From: Thinopyrum elongatum
Taxonomy: Eukaryota > Streptophyta > Magnoliopsida > Poales > Poaceae
Reading direction: 5' to 3'
NCBI GenBank assembly: GCA_011799875.1
Contig: CM022301.1
Location: 10,125,570-10,189,569, forward strand
Length of the DNA: 64,000 nucleotides
The translations under genes and the position numbers were made by a program. Of the stretch, positions 57,683 to 64,000 are shown piece by piece. Below the pieces are notes generated by a model, which had not been told where the DNA came from, made no database searches, and saw only the letters and a program-made list of their open reading frames with translations. Numbering within the stretch: the first letter of the stretch is position 1; each line of letters begins with the position of its first letter.

Positions 57683-58534
57683 GGGATAATTAACTTTATG
57701 CCCCTAGTTGGGTCCCACTCGTCTATTTTACCCCTAGTTTCAGAAACTCACCTATTCAGTCCAAGCCACTTTGCAATTCTTATGCTTTTGCCCTTTGACC
57801 CTTTGACCGTCACTTCGAAAAATTCATAACAAATTCATACTAACTCAGAAAAATTCAAATAAGATATCAAAATGTTCGGAAAAACATCACCTATATGCGC
57901 ATGTCATTTTCATTCTTGACAAAAGTGTTGGAAAGTCCCCATCTCAGTTTTAGCTCATATGCTCTTAGCATGAATAGTAAAATCTAAAAAAATTCAAAAA
58001 ATCTAAAAAAAATTGGTAGCAAACATTGACCAATGTTTTGAGAGCTTGCCAAGTTTCATAATGGAATGACATTCTTGGAAGTCATGGCAAAAAAAAGAAA
58101 TTTTGGAGCTTTGATTTTCTTTTTTTTGCCACAACCTCCACGAATGTCATTCCATTATGAAACTTGGCAAGCAGTCAAAACATTGGTCAATGTTTGCCAC
58201 CAAATTTTTTTAGATTTTTTTGAATTTTTTTAGATTTTACTGTTCATGCTAAGAGCATATGAGCTAAAACTGAGATGGGGACTTTCCAATACTTTTGTCA
58301 AGAATGAAAATGACATGCACATATAGGTGATGTTTTTACGAACATTTTGATATCTTATTTGAATTTTTCTGAGTTAGTATGAATTTGTTATTAATTTTTC
58401 AAAGTGACGGTCAAAGGGTCAAAGGGCAAAAGCATAAGAATTGCAAAGTGGCTTGGATTGAACAGGTGAGTTTCTGAAACTAGGGGTAAAACAGACGAGT
58501 GGGACCCAACTAGGGGCATAAAGTTAATTATCCC
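57683..58534. mobile_element. Foldback Mutator-like element, 852 bp, nearly full-length palindrome
   Basis: The ends GGGATAATTAACTTTATG and CATAAAGTTAATTATCCC are perfect inverted repeats. The two arms pair almost to the centre, with about 14 unpaired bases at 'ttttggagctttga' (near 58110). The flanks are AAAAAGTTA at 57674-57682 and again at 58535-58543, a 9-bp duplication as in Mutator-superfamily elements. LTR1 has the single empty site ('caaaaagttatggctg' near 50985). It encodes no protein and must move with a MULE transposase from elsewhere. Confidence 0.93.
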
Positions 58535-59902
58535 AAAAAGTTATGGCTGTTTGGAAACCGGGGGCTAATCTATAAAAATAATAATGTCATCTGGGTCACT
58601 GGCCACGTGGCGCAACGCTACTGATCGGTACATGTTCACTACAGAGTTAAAATAGTAGATGGCCGATAACTAACACATACCGATTCGATGTAAAAAAAGA
58701 TCTAATCTAAGCCCTACATCTACGATCGAACGGACGAGGGCGAAGATGGCTTACCGCGGAGTCTGAGCAAGGTAGACGGCAGCGAGGTGGCTCTGTTCTC
58801 GATGATGGTGGCAGCTACAGTGGTCCTCGATGGTAACGGACTGGTCGGGGAGGCTCAGCTCGTCGAGGTGGTCACAGGGGAGGTGCAGACGGTCACCGGC
58901 GGCATCGGGGTGAAGTAGTGCGAGGCGGCGGCGCTCCGGTGCTCCGGCGGGTTCGGATGAGCTCGGAGTCGATGCTTCATTGCGATCTGCCTGGCAAGAA
59001 GATGTCAAACGGACACGCGAGGGGGAGAGAAGATGATGGACAAAATTTGGGAGGTCGAAGTGACTCACCGGCGATGAATTTGAGCGGCGGAGGGCGTCGG
59101 CCAGCGGAGATCGACTTCGATCCAGCGCTCGGTGTAGGCAGCTCCGGTAGCTGGAGTTAGGTGCAAAAGAACGAGGGTTCGAGGGCTATATAGGAGAGCT
59201 TGGCATGGGCGAGGGGCTGCTTAGAGATAGATCAGAGGAGGATTTGAACGCAGCCGGTGAAGTCGTGGGCGCGGCGGACTCCAGGTAGCTTGAGGAGGAG
59301 GAAGATGACAGGTGGGCTCCACCTGGTAGCGTCTTGAAGAAAGGAGAGAGGGAGAAAGAATGTGAGCTATTGATATCCCTTTAAATCGGACGGCTCTCGA
59401 TGCCCCGTACTGATTCGGTAAAGGAAACAGGCCTCAGGCCAAAAGTGCAAGTGGGCCGGTCTGTGCGCGCCTGGGCCTGGCACTATTTTGGTCTAGAAAT
59501 TAAGATCTTCTTTTTATTTAATTCACAGAGAGGGTTTAGGGGTCCTAATAAATACAAATAAGATTCAGGAAAATCTAGAAAAATTCACACAATTCCCTAG
59601 GCTCATATAGAGCTTTGTGAACATTTATTCTGGCCTAATGAAATTTTATAAATATTTATTTTATGCAATAAAGCTAATTTGGTCTTATAAATAATTCCCA
59701 AATAAACTTTAATAACTGCAAATAATATTAAATTCTTTTCCAACTCTTTTTATATTGAAGAAGTCATTTTATCTTCTCTCATAATTCTTTATTGAGTGGA
59801 AAAATCATTTGAATAACCCAAAATAAAATCCAAAATGAAAGAATCATGATATGCATATGAATAATTCTATTAACGTCCAAATAGAAAAATTGGGATGTTA
59901 CA

Positions 59903-61294
59903 AACCTATCCCCCTTAAGATGAATCTTGCCCTCGAAATTCGGGTTGGTCAGCAAAAACGTGTGGCTGATGCTGCTCGAGGTCTTCTTCTCGTTCCCAAG
60001 TAGCCTCCTCCTCGGTGTGGTGACTCCACTGAACCTTTTAGAACTTGATGATCTTGGTACGAGTGATTCTCTATACATTATCAATAATCTTAACAGGCTT
60101 CTCCTCATAAGTCAAATCAATCTCCAACTGAATTGCCTCTAGTGGCACCGTATCTCTCAAAGAAATATCTGCCATCTCTGCATGGCACTTCTTCAGATGG
60201 GAAACATGAAAGACATCATGAACTCCTGACAAAGCCTCTGGTAATTCCAACTTGTACGCAACCTCTCCTCTGCATTCTAGAACTCTGTATGGCCCCACAA
60301 ATCATGGTGCTAACTTTCCTTTTACTCCAAATCTCCTAATACTTCTAAGTGGAGACACTCAAAGATATGGTCTATCTCCCAATTCATAAATCACTTCCTT
60401 GCACTTAGCATTGGCATTAGTCTTCTGCCTAGACCGAGCTATCTCTAGTCTATCACAGATCAACTTGACCTTCTCTTTAGAATCTCTGATCAAATCTGGT
60501 CTAAACAGTTTGCAATCTCCAACTCCAACCCACTACAATGGCATCCCGCATTTCCTTCCATACAATGCCTCAAAAGGGGCCATTTGCAAACTGGCTTGGT
60601 AACTGTTGTTGTATGAGAACTCTGCATAAGGTAAATTATCGTCCCAACTAGACCCATAGTATAGCACACAAGCTCTCAGCATGTCCTACAGAATTTGATT
60701 TACTCTCGCTGTCTGCCCATCCGTTTATGGATGGAAAGCTGTACAGAACTCCAGCCTGGTGCCCAAATTTTCTTGCAACTGATGCAAATTTTTTGAGGTA
60801 AACCGAGTGCCACTATCTGATATAATTTCCTTTGGGACTCCATGCAGACACACAATCCTGGTCGTATATATCTTTGCCAGCTTAGACCTTTTATAGGTAG
60901 TCTTTACACGGATGAAGTGGGCAACCTTGGTCAAATGATCAACTACTACCCACATAGAATCATAACCGGAACGGGTCCTGGGTAATCCCGTGAAGAAGTC
61001 CATGCCAAGCTTATCCCATTTCCAATCAAGTATCAGAAATGGCTGAAGTAAACCTGTGGGTTTCTGATGTTCCGGCTTCACTCTTTGACATACATCACAT
61101 ATGGCTACATACTCTGCAATCTCGCTCTTCATACCGATCCACCAAAAACTTTCCTTCAAGTCCAAATACATCTTGGTGTCACCCGGGTGTATTGAGTAAG
61201 GCGAATCATGAGCATCCTAAAGAATCAACTTCTTGATTTCTGGATCATTGGGTGCGCAAATTCGCTGCTCAAACCATATGGTTACATGGTCATC
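59903..61294 (-). pseudogene. pol 3' part of chromovirus E (integrase to chromodomain, broken)
   Basis: On the minus strand: 'MYLDLKESFWWIGMKSEIAE', 'CDVCQRVKPEHQKPTGLLQP', 'MDFFTGLPRTRSGYDSMWVV', 'KEIISDSGTRFTSK', 'MAPFEALYGRKC', '[20 protein letters not shown]', 'VHDVFHVSHLKKC', and a chromodomain ('KVQWSHHTEEEATWEREEDL'). The two Asp of the integrase triad remain, but the Glu position reads Ala ('GQTARVNQIL', near 60700). There are stops and frame breaks near 60720, 60535 and 60360. Its upstream part is cut by the LTR that begins at 61295; LTR2 follows as its 3' LTR. Confidence 0.85.
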
Positions 61295-64000
61295 TGTAAC
61301 ACCCCAATTTTAACTCAAGTTTTTACAAAATAAAATTTTGTTAGAAATAAAATTTTCAATTATATTGGGTTTTTTAATAATTTCAGAGTTTTTCTCTGTT
61401 TTCTATTTTCCAAATTCCTTCCATCCATGTAGAAACTTTTGAAAAATATGGTTGGTTTTAATAAATTTTGCCCAACTCTTTTATTTCTTCCCATATTCAG
61501 TGGGAAATATTTTCATAATAAAAATTTGCTCAAAACAATTCTTTTATTGGCATTTTCAAACTATAAAACTCTTCTGTTGAACTAAAACTATTTCAAATAA
61601 TTCTTTTAAAAATGCTAAAAAAAATCTTGAGATCCCCTGATGTCTATGTATCACTTTTATGCAAAAACCCATCCAACTCTGTTGAAAATTTTGAGCAAAT
61701 CATCCATTTTCCAATTCTGCCCTACCCATTGCTTTGAACTACAACCCTATTTTATTTAGATCAATAAATTCTGAAATTTTTCCATCTTGTAGTACTTCCT
61801 AAGAAACCCTTAAGTCCAGAAGCTCAGCTCCATTTACATCCTGGAGGTTTCCCAAATAATTCCCCCAAAGTTTGATCCAGATCTGAATTTCTCCAAAACA
61901 TGCGCTTGCAAGATAATTGTTTTGCCATACCAACTCCACTGTCATCTCTACCATCCAATGAGGCATCATACTGCCAGGTATCACATCCAAGAAAATCCTC
62001 TAGGTCACCCTAACATTCTGCCAAACACCTTGTGAGCATGACAGAAAACTTTCCCTCTTTTGTAAAGCACATGACACTAGTTCATATTGCTGAACCAGAA
62101 TGTCCAACACCCTTGCCATCCTAGGAGGTGCCACCCTACCAAAAATCAACTCAATTGGATCACCCTAGGCCACCCTGGCAAATCGTCATGCACTCTGCGT
62201 GCACACGTAGAGCACGCCCAGAGCGCCTGTATTGCACTGCATCGGCGCTCGAGCTCCTGTCGTCACCATACAGCCTCCTTTGACTCACTCCGCCCCCAGC
62301 TAACACCTTCTGGTCGCCCGCACCTCCCCTTGGCCACTAGCGCCCACCAGCCGCCGTTCTGCACCATCCACTGCCGCTGTCATCTCGGGCATGACTCTCC
62401 TGAACCACCTGGCGCTCCTTAGAGCCAACCAGCTCACCTTCTGCCCAACTGACCTCATCCGCAGCTCACCATCCCTCACCGGCCTCAACTACCTCCCTCT
62501 CTTCCATTAATGGCCGCCGCCGCGTCAGATGGATAAGTCACCCGACGAACCGACCTCCAAGAGATTTTTAAGCACCACCCCCAGCTTTCTCTTGGATCAC
62601 AGAAGTCCACACACCAATCCCTAGCACCAGCTCCACCTCTCGTGCTCTTCTTCCTTGATTCCGGTAGAGAGGCCCGCCATCCTCTCTCAGATGATTTTGA
62701 GCCAACCAATGCTCCCCTTTTCAAATCTCCTGCACCAGATGATTCACGAGGCCTCTATCTCTCGATTCCTCGCATCAATTTTGTCAGAGGAAGTCCGTGA
62801 CCAGAATCCCCAATTCGCCTCCGCCGGAGTTCTTTGGGATACCTCGCCGCCGGCGACCCCGAGCTCCCCGCCAACCGTGTCTTGCACCAGGAGAGCCACC
62901 GTGATCCCCTGATCACGTCCATGTGCCCAGCTCCCCATGGGGCACCGCTGTTCGCCGGGGATCACCGCTGGCAGAGACACCCCTGTTCCCGCGCGGCCGA
63001 TCTAGACCCAGGTCAATCCTGACAGGTGGGTCCCACCTGTCAGGATTTTAATCTTTTCCCCTTTACGCTTTTAATCAATTTAAAATACATCTTCCAATAT
63101 GGGAAACATACTCTATCCTAACCGCTTTCTGTTTAAACAGTTAAGGACCCAGAAGTAAATTTTTATATTTATAGAAAGGTCCCTGAAACGAAAACACTCA
63201 CAACTTTTTATTCCTAACTCCAAATGAATTGATTCTTTTTCTATCATTCCTTATTTTTCAACTAGTTTATTTTAATATTTATTTAAAAAAATACGAAACA
63301 CTTTTTTTACTATTTTTAATTTATGTTGTATTTGCATTATTTTAAAAATAGGAAAATGGAGGGAAGATAATTTTTCCAAAGTTGGTGAAATATACCCAAC
63401 CTTTCTACATACCCAAGGCAAGCATCTTGAACACTTGATATGATGATTGCTTGGTTGATTGCTTGCTAGAATTTTTTGAAACATGTTATGTTGCATTAAA
63501 TGAGTTGCAAATTGATCATGCATGTGTGGTTGCCTGCTAGTGTTTTAGTTTCAACTAAAAATGAAACATATGTCGATGTGTTCATTGCATCATGTCATGC
63601 ATACCTATGCTTGCTGGACTAACTTGCAGGAATAGGAAAGAATCTGTCACTAGTAAGAGTGACTGAGAAATAGAGATCACGTTGTGACGTGAATGATTTG
63701 GTTATGGCATGTTGGGACATGCTAGGGTTGTGACCCTGTTTTGGTACTGTTAAAGGAAAAATTTGTTGTGCTAACCTGCTGTAGGGAACATGAGCCTCCT
63801 GAGTTGACCATACATCGAGTCTTATCAGCGGTAACCCCCAAACTTGAATTGTGCTACCACATGTCCCTACCCCTTTCCTGCACACATCACACAGAGGGGC
63901 CAATGTGAAGGTTCCAACAGATCAGTTGATTAATGCCTGCCACTTGGTTAGGGGGCATGGGTGTTTCCAGTTGTTGCCGAAGAGGGGAGCACCCCTAGTT
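61295..64000 (+). repeat. Long LTR of another element, 5' end in window (partial)
   Basis: The E pol sequence stops at 'catggtcatc' and is followed by TGTAACACCCCAATTTTAAC, a typical LTR start. An AT-rich block (to 62050), a C-rich block (62100-63010) and an AT-rich block follow, the same layout as in the LTR of J, although the sequence differs. The far end is outside the window, so I cannot tell whether this is a solo LTR or the start of a full element. Confidence 0.7.
63015..63047. repeat. Perfect 33-bp palindrome in the last LTR
   Basis: 'aatcctgacaggtggg' and 'cccacctgtcaggatt' are exact inverted 16-mers around a single T. The core 'gacaggtgggtcccacctgtc' type is common in grass DNA; its role here is unknown. 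Confidence 0.9.

Larger units (their letters stand above)
56005..59902 (-). repeat. LTR2 of the C/D/E chromovirus family, with a foldback element inside
   Basis: It is colinear with LTR1, and about 3.04 kb once the 852-bp insertion and one 9-bp duplication are removed. The minus-strand start is TGTAACATCCC (59902 down). About 110 bp at its other end (39038-39140 in LTR1) are missing, where a deletion joins it to the protease of D. It includes AC and TA microsatellites absent from LTR1. Confidence 0.88.

Noticed and set aside
62100..63010. Possible host-gene first exon (C-rich, Pro/Ser-coding)
   Set aside because: It lies inside an LTR that starts at 61295, has no long continuous frame, and has the same layout as the GC-rich block in the LTR of J.

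Overview
This window is a block of nested and tandem transposable elements from a large plant genome, almost certainly a grass of the wheat/barley/rye tribe (Triticeae). Every stretch I can interpret belongs to an LTR retrotransposon, a CACTA transposon or a foldback Mutator-like element. I found no host gene, tRNA, rRNA or CRISPR array. The Triticeae assignment rests on remembered family features: LTRs opening TGATACGTC with their long non-coding interior, the gypsy elements with a 'gggggctac' polypurine tract, and the Caspar-like CACTA. Family names are tentative.

Layout, left to right. (1) 1-4571: 3' end of a Sabrina/WHAM-type gypsy element with its 3' LTR. (2) 4572-5927 and 18874-19331: 3' interior of a second gypsy element (A), split by (3) 5928-18873, a complete, young chromovirus (J). 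J has about 4-kb LTRs differing at only about 22 sites by hand count, a 5-bp target duplication, and one uninterrupted 1443-codon gag-pol. (4) 19332-19749: a small LTR with the 3' interior of A on its left and the leader and gag-pol of the same type (B) on its right. (5) B runs 19332-32667 and is split by F (20192-27985), a non-coding LTR element in minus orientation full of tandem repeats, and by a probable solo LTR (30115-31666). (6) 32668-37320: 5' LTR and partial interior of another Sabrina-like element (G), cut off at 37320.

(7) 37321-61294 is a minus-strand chain of three partial interiors (C, D, E) of one chromovirus family joined by two LTRs of about 3 kb. LTR1 (39038-52344) carries a 10.2-kb CACTA transposon (40666-50906; 3-bp TSD). 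D carries a solo LTR (52511-54086; TSD TGATT). LTR2 (56005-59902) carries an 852-bp, almost fully palindromic element with a 9-bp TSD. (8) 61295-64000: start of another long LTR in plus orientation, leaving the window.

Only two reading frames look intact and possibly expressed: the gag-pol of J (10526-14857) and a 91-codon frame near the 3' end of the CACTA (50171-50446), which encodes an RNase H1-type hybrid-binding domain followed by a C-terminal hydrophobic segment. The other transposon genes are broken, and many of the stops look like CAG-to-TAG or CGA-to-TGA changes, as expected from decay of methylated cytosine. The most unusual architecture is that LTRs in two unrelated families each have interior sequence on both sides, so both families survive as LTR-sharing concatemers.
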